Source: Opitutaceae bacterium
Lineage (GTDB): Bacteria > Verrucomicrobiota > Verrucomicrobiia > Opitutales > Opitutaceae
Direction: 5' to 3'
Length of the DNA: 13,974 bases
Assembly: GCA_025352845.1 (NCBI GenBank)
Contig: JANXSC010000420.1
Coordinates: 1-13,974, forward strand
A program made the translations under genes and the position numbers. The notes beneath the pieces are model-generated. The model had not been told where the DNA came from, ran no database searches, and saw only the letters and a program-made list of their open reading frames with translations. Below are positions 9,001-13,400 of this stretch, one piece after another. Every line of letters starts with the position of its first letter. Within the stretch, counting starts at the first letter, position 1.

Positions 9001-10267
9001 GGCCGGATGGTCGGGTACGCTGCTCTACACCCTGCGCAACGAAGGGCTGCGGAGCGCGTTTGGCGTGGTCATTTCAGGCGGAGACATGCCGACCATGCGA
9101 GCCACGCCGCTGGTCACCTACATTCCGGAATTGTTGGCGCAGCAGACGGTCGAGATTCCGATCTTCTTCGAATATTTCGGTCCGACCGATGCGACCGCCG
9201 CGGGTGCGGGCCTCGCGAACGTGGTCCGGTCGATTTCGGATGCGATCAACAGTGGCAAGGCGATTTCCGACCTGCCGATCGCGCCTCCGCGGGCGGCCTC
9301 GGCCCAACCCGGCAGCATCAGTGGTGGATCCGCTGTTCCCACGAGGGCAGCCGGCGCCCTCGACACGGCGAAGGATATTTACGACTGCTACAAGAATATG
9401 AAGTACGGCGTGATTACTTTGCAGGCCGCGGCGTACATCGATTGCGTGACCGGGACGCAATTCACTCTCGGAGTCAACGCGACCATCGACGTGGATGCGC
9501 TGCTGGCGTTCGTTTGTGACGGTGAGTGCCCCGATAGTTGGTTCGGAAGCGGCCTGATTGGAACGGTCGGGAAAAAGTTGTGTGATAAAGCCCTCGAAAA
9601 GATCGATATCAAGGGAAAGGTCAAAGTCATCGATATCGTCTGCAAGGCGGCCAATATCATCAAGGCGATCGCCTGCGCTCTCGCCCAGTTGCCCACAAGC
9701 CAGGGCACCAGTAGCATAGGTAGTGGCGTTGGTGGTGGTGGGACCGCCGGTGCTCCGGGTAATTTTGGTGGTGGAGCCTGGGCCGTTGCCAGCGCCGGGT
9801 GCTTTGTCGCCGGAACACCGGTCACACTGCCAGACGGTACAACGAAACCCATCGAGCTGCTGGGCAAGGGCGATCGATTGCTGGCGAGTTCAACCGGGCA
9901 GACCGACATCATCGCCCAAGTGATGATCTTGAGTTCTGATCACCTTCGGGAACTCACGTTCCATCCGCGCGAGACGGCCAACGCCCCGGAGATGAAGCTG
10001 CGCCTGACGCATGACCATCATGTTTGGGTGGACGGCCGCGGCTGGGTGTTCGCCGTCGACGTCAAAGTGGGCGACTGGCTGCACGGTGTGGACGGGAAAC
10101 TGCACGAGGTCACGGGCAATGAACGGCTGCCGGGTCATCATCAAGTGTACGGACTTCACATGGACAACGACACGGTGATCTATGCCGGTGGCGTGATGAC
10201 CCAGGATCAATGTTTCAAGCCGGCGCCGAGTTTCCGATTCAGCCCCCAGAGGGAAATCGCACGATGA
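1..10267 (+). CDS. Giant modular surface/secreted protein with C-terminal Hint domain (5' partial)
   Basis: This reading frame is open from the left edge (first full codon at 2) to TGA at 10265-10267, giving 3421 visible residues. The residues before the TTG at 62 continue a PPC-like strand pattern (GTYYARIRA), so the true start is upstream. Domains by position: SbsA-like Ig 104-457, PPC-like 467-853 and 854-1240, CARDB-like 1247-2005, InlB-B-like triplet 2006-2698, SbsA-like Ig about 2699-3020, FN3-like pair 3023-3622, beta-helix 3620-4260, mixed Ig/FN3 about 4265-6823, conserved-looking beta region 6824-9180, Cys-rich helical segment 9359-9700, Gly-rich linker 9704-9799, Hint 9800-10213. 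No catalytic domain is recognised apart from Hint, and no membrane segment or sorting signal is visible. The domain types are those of exported adhesin or matrix proteins. Export is inferred, because the N-terminus is outside the window. The gene is coupled to the next one through ATGA. The family role is unknown. Confidence 0.96.
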   Translation, partial: IPAGKAGTYYARIRASSGADLFAQYRLALTVADTKAPSIIADTLPIQNTQITDLFDRFSLTFSEDMDATTVNNMANYDLRAAGPDGTFDTLDDVIVPLVAVSAYSSGVTTSLRTANGASLPVGSYRFRAFPGLRDKYANALSPVYIRTFSVGQIAGYTYESEPNGTQATATPLALAGSQPNLYNASGRGYLLNNSDVDFWSFNLQAGDKVYIMGEVPGNPGGTALSYQLFSPSGVSLASLTADYTGQFAFSLFTAADTGAYALRVGVYYGYNGEYRFRVYVMRGDLQVEIEPNNSIATATTMTLATSGTATRGSMAGISRVAGDLDYIKLGTLQAGTTVFLSTRQPVESTFVPIVSLYDAAGILMVESGSGRTGDGVAQVSLSVTGIYYALVRTSGDTSGLASDYILDVLVVPTGDISFPNLQVTSLTPPPATGLKSGDATTLSFRVDNVGNLATPGVTWIDRVVLSTDTVYGNSDDIELGVFPHTGPLNAGSFYTINSTPVTIPDGISGSYYVIVRTDHTNTVNEFVLEGDNETVSVTPILISLATYPDLVIEGLALSDPDGSGNRTATWSLANRGTGVATAGFSERFIVRNNTSAVILVNNLLPVASSIAANTTLARQATFATTTAGQYSIEVTADAQAQRFEYNLSGHTAAETNNVATVPFSIIQLYTITVIASPVAGGVVSGGGTFPQGSSRTVTATANAPYLFLGWFEGAFLRSVNASYTSSLLSDRALTAQFAFPTFNISTQVNPSGTGIVTGGGSYVLGANVSLSAAPVPGYLFANWTEGVTNLGSTSPLVFTAGSARTITANFVEANPTHVVTTATSPAAVATVTGGGTFSNGQTATIVAPTPVSAGADSEYVFVRFLLNGTQVGLSSTLTRTFTTLDPPAFAYVAEYKSQGLKPSVAQVTTNQGNPLAATTNFQITLRFDRAMNQAVKPIVELLSSNASSIPTVPTAGTWSAAATYVVPAIVIGAGNGGLYSVRVSIAQDTQNRVMTTAEVYSFTVDVTPPALPTLTAGAVTATSAIVNWAAYAAPADLASFRVYSSLSTFTSLVGLSPITSLAASARSYSFTGLNLDTDYFTAVVSVDSVGNAATTATPFTVRISSTVPPLVAFNVAATSTNASSVTWTFDPTALIGFSGFKIYRSSSAFSSIAGLTPIATLTDTTVRTYAETGLDRTQAYHYAVVGYNRLGQSLTAVNSKPWTDPLSGTLTTDFTASDSVLIITQPLTIGGGATFTVPPGTVVAFGPGASLTVSAGRLVADGTIFAPIIFTSLADLNNGARARGAWNGITLADLTRSSTVRNVWIKYGKGLAITGGTHTVDTLGAAWNEVAGLSLTGVVTLTTPLAYLSNNAVGASVTGGASLTLTGSVLRNNDASAAAVAGSTLTAIGNWWGTADATAIANSLTGPVNASSPLAGEPILTRGLRSADGATTTGVTNLPMQVASLNATGYRISEDSSFSGVLFVDVPHSALSSDLFNTAFWPVVAPLSPGGGTKTLFAQFRSPTGVVSPSVSFTTTYITSGPLITSFSLTEGQTINRPITVSGAGSSALPLTSLRFSVDGAVVATSATSPLSIRWDIRLLTPGTHAVKLAALDSAGNLATRLLNVVVNPTPPPRPVITSPTDGAKSTVNHLDVNGTAEPLGDIKIYRNGSVVASVVANAAGAFTAPGVLFLEGTNEITASAIDSTGATPSTSVFVNVDSGPPVAVTLLPIVFNSTDGLFIDWSLPTSGEVPVLFRVFWSNAPFNSSAQATGQSVATLRTSMNLKTVPDGLLYFAVVGYDDAGNASVLSNIRTFNVDLTPPSFTIAYNQSMPMGPGTLGIIVTASEALASAPLMLMRPAGGGLVAVTLTAAGGNNYTASFPVTSLVASTGTAAVGISGTDLAGNAFTGPPTGPALIFDVTKPTGILTPSQAGPIQTTSNVTLSVSLVLSELPKVGTVPTLAFSPPVGSAVPISLTGSGLNWSGQITLTAAMDNGFGTFLLNVVDTVGNAGTVLTKGDKLELYNTATPTAPAIPTNVTVLPLKGGYIRVSWSAVDRAQSYRLYREPGASAVVPTTLATPDAPDITALTVDDLPPADGAYRYAVTSYRLGAESGPSSVRATTSDRTPPPAPTTTTATLGVSGINIAWTVGAGETPAKWVVYRNAVAIATINNSGATSFVDSPPRGVMTYAIAAADTLGNEAKGPNASIQLFVGAVANLRAIVDSVTGTTLSWTSTDATATGYNVYRNGTKQNAAPLSALTFTDSLAAGGQPVSYLVTAINASAQESSARNLVVQPIAAVINLNPTAAGAQPSVVRYFDSYGIVFTIGATASQGVSFSGGEIIRAVVGEAPMQVLFTVPTTAAPGETKTLNVVAPAPVTPGASQAAAITLTGTPDAGGSTVQYRFVKDAAVAAVPSGLMMNVSVDTPPLAGGLSDFTVQVFNRGYAAADLVLTRGGNTLPGDLEMLIVSNDGVLVASTRFQASVAGSTTNQNGDAFLRVAPGASVSIPFRGVLIPESLGGQAVSFRAKFKVIYNSVGSTQERVAGPLEGTMLSSLLVTPYYGSSVVGQPAYSDNQPVIITGQALSRTSGQPVANVPLRIGIRVRGAVIYQPVVTDANGAYQYSYTPSVGLAGDMVIWAAHPDVVDQLNQARVSFYRMFANPALVQAVMSKNDLLDFDISLLNPGDLALTTLGLSFRAYRIVNGSEVPVASLTGVARVALPASIAAQSQAKISLRLQAALDAPDDALIEFTFTTAQGASTKLTGTVSFRPALAVLTTSSPAAGYAEAGVNRGDVKSVEVTVQNRGLRALTGVTLVPPAGVSWMQVQASQAPGAGGIIPMSDIPVGGTRSFTVVFVPPAATAVGFYNDFLLIKGANSVGDYRLNLFATVTSEQKGSVQFSIINTFNNPVPNTSIWMRNATLGTEVGPVLTDANGQVTVTDLMEGAWQWKTSAPGHGATQGVVTVVPNQTVGVASELWISMVTVKFSVVPVAFTDYYEIKLEQTFQTRTPIPNMVLSPPHQTLRVEAGWSGTLLYTLRNEGLRSAFGVVISGGDMPTMRATPLVTYIPELLAQQTVEIPIFFEYFGPTDATAAGAGLANVVRSISDAINSGKAISDLPIAPPRAASAQPGSISGGSAVPTRAAGALDTAKDIYDCYKNMKYGVITLQAAAYIDCVTGTQFTLGVNATIDVDALLAFVCDGECPDSWFGSGLIGTVGKKLCDKALEKIDIKGKVKVIDIVCKAANIIKAIACALAQLPTSQGTSSIGSGVGGGGTAGAPGNFGGGAWAVASAGCFVAGTPVTLPDGTTKPIELLGKGDRLLASSTGQTDIIAQVMILSSDHLRELTFHPRETANAPEMKLRLTHDHHVWVDGRGWVFAVDVKVGDWLHGVDGKLHEVTGNERLPGHHQVYGLHMDNDTVIYAGGVMTQDQCFKPAPSFRFSPQREIAR
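467..1240 (+). repeat. Two tandem PPC-like domains
   Basis: Two successive units of about 129 residues begin with ESEPNGTQATA and EIEPNNSIATA, the acidic EPN signature of bacterial pre-peptidase C-terminal domains. Each is followed by a DVDFW or DLDYI strand and an LQAG turn. The end of a further such unit appears at 2-100 (GTYYARIRA). PPC domains are beta-sandwiches of secreted bacterial proteins, usually accessory or binding modules. Confidence 0.8.
1247..2005 (+). repeat. Two CARDB-like domains
   Basis: The first unit (1247 to about 1640) has the pattern FPNLQVTSL, then VDNVGNLAT, then DTVYGNSDDIELG, and ends NEFVLEGDNE, which is typical of CARDB adhesion modules. The second (about 1640-2005) begins YPDLVIEGL and has LANRGTGVAT and a closing TNNVATVPF, but lacks the acidic middle loop. 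These are Ig-fold modules common in bacterial surface proteins. Confidence 0.75.
2006..2698 (+). repeat. Three InlB-B-like repeats
   Basis: Three successive units (2006-2221, 2222-2440, 2441-2698) each contain a VxGGGxF/Y turn (VVSGGGTF, IVTGGGSY, TVTGGGTF), then a strand ending in a hydrophobic/aromatic patch (FLGWFEG, FANWTEG, FVRFLLNG) and a closing TAQF, TANF or VAEY strand. This matches the divergent InlB B-repeat family found in bacterial surface proteins. The third copy is the most diverged and carries an insertion. Confidence 0.75.
3023..3622 (+). repeat. FN3-like tandem pair with exact 300-base period
   Basis: Two 100-residue FN3-like domains (3023-3322 and 3323-3622) align without gaps at their key positions: TPP and VPP openings exactly 300 bases apart, FRVYSSLSTF against FKIYRSSSAF, FTSLVGLSPI against FSSIAGLTPI, and TGLNLDTDYFTAVV against TGLDRTQAYHYAVV. 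This indicates an internal duplication that has since diverged at the DNA level. Confidence 0.8.
3620..4260 (+). other. Parallel beta-helix-like segment
   Basis: Short repeated hydrophobic strands and Gly/Asn turns (LTIGGGATFTVPPGTVVAFG, LTVSAGRLVADGT, AGLSLTGVV, GASLTLTGSVLRNND) end at GNWWGTADA (NWWG at 4172-4183). That motif often closes right-handed beta-helix domains of the pectate-lyase-like superfold. No lyase catalytic residues are identified, so a structural or glycan-binding role is more likely than enzymatic activity. It sits between an FN3 pair and Ig-like domains. Confidence 0.65.
4568..6022 (+). other. Run of Ig-like and FN3-like domains
   Basis: Five beta-sandwich units are read in order: an Ig-like unit with LRFSVDGAVVATS and LAALDSAGNLAT (about 4568-4848); a unit beginning VITSPTDGAKS with IYRNGSVVASV (about 4850-5104), like bacterial Big_9-type domains; an FN3-like unit with FRVFWSNAPF and AVVGYDDAGNAS (about 5105-5395); and two Ig-like units each ending in a DLAGN or DTVGN turn (about 5399-5700 and 5701-6022). 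The recurring D-x-x-G-N turn marks bacterial Ig-like modules. Family assignments are approximate. Confidence 0.65.
6023..6823 (+). repeat. Three tandem FN3-like domains
   Basis: Three FN3-like units (about 6023-6310, 6311-6574, 6575-6823) share a W in strand B (VSWSAV, IAWTVG, LSWTST) and a tyrosine-rich strand C (SYRLYREP, KWVVYRNA, GYNVYRNG), followed by a YxVT or YAIA strand (YRYAVTSY, MTYAIAAA, VSYLVTAI). They act as a spacer stalk before the conserved-looking C-terminal region. Confidence 0.75.
6824..9180 (+). other. Large C-terminal beta region with carboxypeptidase-regulatory-like module
   Basis: This Cys-free stretch of about 785 residues contains several CARDB/NEW3-like units (VQVFNRGYAAADLV, VTVQNRGLRALTGV, YTLRNEGLRSAFGV). 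It also has a MG/Ig-like unit near 7598-7860 (QPVANVPLRI then VTDANGAYQYSYTP), a carboxypeptidase regulatory-like unit at 8606-8866 (PVPNTSIWM, LTDANGQVTVTDL), and a segment from 8867 (VTVKFSVVPVAFTDYYEIKL) to about 9180. From memory, this order resembles a region found in other giant bacterial surface proteins; I could not check that by search. No catalytic site is visible. Confidence 0.6.
9359..9700 (+). other. Cysteine-rich helical segment before the Hint domain
   Basis: Seven cysteines have codons at 9386, 9443, 9515, 9527, 9581, 9641 and 9674. They lie in a predicted-helical stretch (AKDIYDCYKNMKYG, VCDGECPDSWF, LCDKALEKIDIKG, VCKAANIIKAIACALAQ). None of the 3128 visible residues before the first has a cysteine. 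Disulfide bonding or metal binding is possible but the pairing is unknown. The odd number leaves at least one cysteine unpaired within the segment. Confidence 0.75.
9704..9799 (+). other. Gly/Ser-rich flexible linker
   Basis: A low-complexity stretch rich in Gly, Ser and Ala (GSGVGGGGTAGAPGNFGGG) joins the Cys-rich segment to the Hint domain. The DNA here is a run of GGT/GGC codons. A flexible tether would leave the Hint splice junction accessible. Confidence 0.75.
9800..10213 (+). other. Hint (hedgehog/intein-like) autoprocessing domain
   Basis: About 138 residues begin at Cys (codon 9800) in AGCFVAGTPVTLPDGT, the classic Hint N-terminal block. The TxxH block is THDH (T at 10007, H at 10016) followed by VWVDGRGW and VKVGDWLHGVDG. 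The C-terminal block reads VYGLHMDND then YAGGVMTQDQC. Hint domains make an N-S acyl shift at the first Cys, giving a thioester that is cleaved or ligated. There is no space for a homing endonuclease. The usual HN pair before the exit Cys is replaced: depending on alignment, His-Asn corresponds to Gln-Asp or the terminal Asn to Gln. N-terminal cleavage is therefore more likely than full splicing. Only 17 residues follow the final Cys at 10211, so no downstream toxin is attached. Confidence 0.9.
10248..10253 (+). promoter_or_regulatory. Ribosome binding site for the downstream gene
   Basis: AGAGGG lies 10 bases before the ATG at 10264, inside the last codons of the upstream gene. It resembles a Shine-Dalgarno sequence. 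Together with the ATGA stop/start overlap it favours ATG 10264 over the in-frame GTG at 10363 and points to translational coupling. Confidence 0.6.
10264..10267 (+). other. ATGA stop/start overlap (translational coupling)
   Basis: The start codon ATG (10264-10266) of the second gene shares bases with the stop codon TGA (10265-10267) of the first. There is no room for a terminator or a separate intergenic promoter, so the two genes are read from one transcript and ribosomes may re-initiate directly. This implies linked production of the two products. Confidence 0.9.
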
Positions 10268-10425
10268 AACCGGCGATCCCATCGGCTCTCACTGTTGCCC
10301 GACCCCTTTATGCGGGGCCGCGGCGTCGCAGCGCTTCGGGACGGCCGACAGTCGGGCGATCAGTGTGCGCGAGGCTGCTCGTCATCGCGCTCGCGGTGAT
10401 GGGTCTCGCCGCCTCCGCATCGGCC
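10264..10425 (+). other. Signal peptide of the second protein
   Basis: Residues 1-54 have a long arginine-containing n-region (1-37), a hydrophobic core (LLVIALAVMGLAA, 38-50) and an AxA cleavage site (ASASA before QQQ), giving predicted signal peptidase I cleavage after residue 54. There is no lipobox cysteine. The n-region is unusually long. An in-frame GTG at 10363 would give a compact 21-residue signal peptide, but it has a poorer ribosome site. Confidence 0.85.
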
Positions 10426-13400
10426 CAACAACAGTTTCAAGGCGTCTGCGCGAATGTGAAGATTGTTATCCAGCAGGAACTCGCGTTCGAGCGGGTCGGC
10501 TTTGAAGCCACACTTGAAATCACCAACAACCTGGGCGGCGATCCGATCACTGATTTCAGCGCTCGGCTAACGTTTTCGGACCCCAGCGATCTGTTCAACG
10601 GTGTGCCGCGCGATGTCGGTAGTTTCTTCTTTATCCAGCGCCCGCGCCTGTCCGACGTGAATGCAACCGATGGCACCGGTGTCATCGGTCCGACCAAGAC
10701 GGCGATCATCAAGTGGTTTATCATTCCCACTCCCGGTGCGGGTGGCATTCTGCCTCAAGGCAAGAAGTATGAGGTCGGCGTGAACATGAGCGGCAAGGTG
10801 GGCGGCGTCGAAATCCCGAAGACTGTTTTCTTCGCCATCCCGGACAACATCACGGTCAAGCCCGAGCCTCAGCTGGAGATCCGCTACTTCCAGCCGAGGG
10901 ACGTCCAAGGCGACGACCCGTTTACGCCCGAAATCGAAAGCCCTATTCCCTTCACGCTGGGTGTGTTGGTCAAGAACTCCGGCTACGGCCCGGCGAAGTC
11001 GGTTCGCATCAATTCGCAGCAGCCGAAGATCGTTGATAACAAGGCCGGGCTCATTCTCGTCGCCCGGCTGCTCGGCGTCCGGGTGCAGGATTCGGCGCTC
11101 AACGAATCAAGCTTGCAAGTCAATCTCGGCGACATCCAGCCCGGCGAGACCCGCAAGGGCGCCTGGGACATGATCACCTCGCTCTCCGGCGAATTCATCG
11201 AGTTCAAGGCCAGCTACACACACAGCGACGAACTGGGCGGCCTTTCCACGTCCCTGATCAAGACTCTGGAGGCGCACTTCATTGCCCACGAGGTGATCAA
11301 TGATGACCCCGGGCGGGACCAGATCCTCGATTTCCTGGCCGACACGGATCGCGACGAGAATCAACTGCCCGACACTCTCTTCGAGAGCCAGGGGCAGATC
11401 CTCCCGGTCAACTTCGAGGCCAATGCGTCCGTCACCACGCCGCTGGCCAATCGCACATTTGTAGTGACCGTGAACCGGCAGTTTGAAGGGTGGGGTTATG
11501 CCCGGCTGACGGATCCCGGTCAGGCCAAGCTCAACATCGAGCGGGTGGTGCGCAACGACGGCAAGGTGATCAACCTGCACAATGTCTGGACCAACATCCG
11601 CTACCGTCCCAGCGACAACTTCAAGCTGACGTATCTGAATCTCTTCGACAAGGTCGTGGGCCCGGGCGTTTACACCTATACGTTCACCTATGCGATCGCG
11701 GCACCCGATACGCAGCCCCCGGTCACCCGGCTGCGCTTTGTGGGCCAGGTCACACAGAGCGGGTCGAACTACTATGTGACGCGTGACACCCAGCTTTACT
11801 TCACGTCGGAGGACGCGAGCCCGGTCAACATCGAATACTTCATGGATAGCGAGACGGCCTTCCACCCCGCTATTCCTTTCCAGATCACCACGACAGGCAC
11901 GCATCTCATCCGTTTCCGTGCCACCGATAGCGCCGGAAACGTCGAGGCCACGCAGACCGCGGCCGTGATCCTGCAAGGGTCGGGTCCGGCTTTTGCCCTC
12001 ATCGACGTGCGCTCTAGTTCGCTTACCTTGATCGGCGACGCGCTCTCGTTCCGTCCGACGCGGATCGACATGAACATCCCGGTTGCCTCCTCCAGCATCG
12101 CCACCGATGCGGCGATCGACGTGTTCCGCGGCATTCGGGTGTCGCCGACGATCACCGGCGTGCCGGTGTCGCCGACGCCATCGACCACGACTGCCCTTGC
12201 CGTCAGCGGCATGAACGTCGATTTCTACAAATATCGGCTCAACGGCAGTGCCTGGAGCGCCGAACAAGCGGTCTCCGCCCCCATCAGCCTCAGCGGTCTG
12301 AGCGGCAATGTGGCGCTGGATGTCCTCGCGCGTGCGCAATATGGCTCTTATCCCGCCACAACCGGTGCGCTGAGTGTGTCCTGGGTGGTCGATGCGAATG
12401 CCGCTCCGTTCGTTCTCGCCGGTCTGCCTCCGGTGCCCACGCGGTATCCGATCACCTCGCTCACCGTCACTGCGCCGGGCGTCGAACTGTATCGCTGGAA
12501 TCCGAACAACTCTTTCTACCGCGCCGAGGCCGCGCCCGGAACATCATTCGATCTGCCGGCCCCCACCGTCGGAGCGCAGACGCTCAAGCTCCTTGCCCGG
12601 CGTGGCGGTGTCTGGCAACTCGATACAGCACCGTCGAGCTGGTCCTGGCTTTACGATCCCGCCTACGGTTCCGATTTCAGTTCACTGACCCAAGTGCTGA
12701 GCCGGACGTTCACGGGAGTTCAGGGGACAACGATCTCGTTCGTGTGGGATGGGAAGGACGCCAGCGGAGTCCTCCAGTTGCCGGGTTGGTATACGGTGCG
12801 CGTCAAGCTCACGGATGCGCTTGGGAACTTCACGTTCATCAACCAGCTGGTGCGGATTGACGAACTGGTGACCACGCCGACGGCGATGACGGCGCTCAGT
12901 GATGGGGCCGAAAAGCCGGACGCGCGCGGCGCATGGCTCGTCTGGCAGGAACGCGGTTCCGGCACGCCCAACATTCGGGCACGAAATGTCGGCGGGGCCG
13001 GCGGGCCGGTCCTGAACATCACCAGCGACGTGCTGAATCAGGAGAATCCGCGCACCGACGGTCGTCACGTCGTCTGGCAACGCCGGCGCGAGAATGGCAA
13101 TTGGGACATCTCGCGCGTCGACCTGACGGCTCCAAGTGTGATTATTCCGCTGACGGACACTCCGACCCGGAATGAAATCAACCCGGTGATCGATTGGCCG
13201 TGGGTTGTCTGGCAGAGCAAGGATATCTCGAATCCTAACGCGCCTTGGCAGCTCGAAGCCGCCAATTTGGAAACCTCGCAGCGATTCACGGTGAATGCCA
13301 CGGCAGCCGATCAGCTCGATCCAGCGATTCGGGCCGGCCGCGTGGTCTGGCAGGACTTCCGCGACGTCGGGTTTGGCGAGATCTATTTCCGTGACTTGGA

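Noticed and set aside
9718..9780. GGT-rich tract as a DNA repeat or regulatory element
   Set aside because: It is irregular and explained as codons for the Gly-rich linker before the Hint domain.
9800..10213. A mobile intein with homing endonuclease
   Set aside because: The Hint block is about 138 residues with no room for an endonuclease, sits at the end of the protein instead of in a conserved active site, and lacks the canonical HN exit pair.
10363..10365. GTG as the true start of the second gene
   Set aside because: It gives a tidier signal peptide, but ATG 10264 has the AGAGGG site and the ATGA overlap. I keep it as an alternative only.
10264..10425. Tat-type signal peptide from the RRR in the n-region
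   Set aside because: The arginines (20-22) are followed by SAS instead of the x-F-L-K pattern and lie 15 residues before the hydrophobic core, so Sec export is more likely.
11107..12339. A 410-codon open frame on the minus strand
   Set aside because: It lies antisense to the second gene, has an Arg/Asp/Gly-biased composition typical of high-GC shadow frames, and has no recognisable domain.
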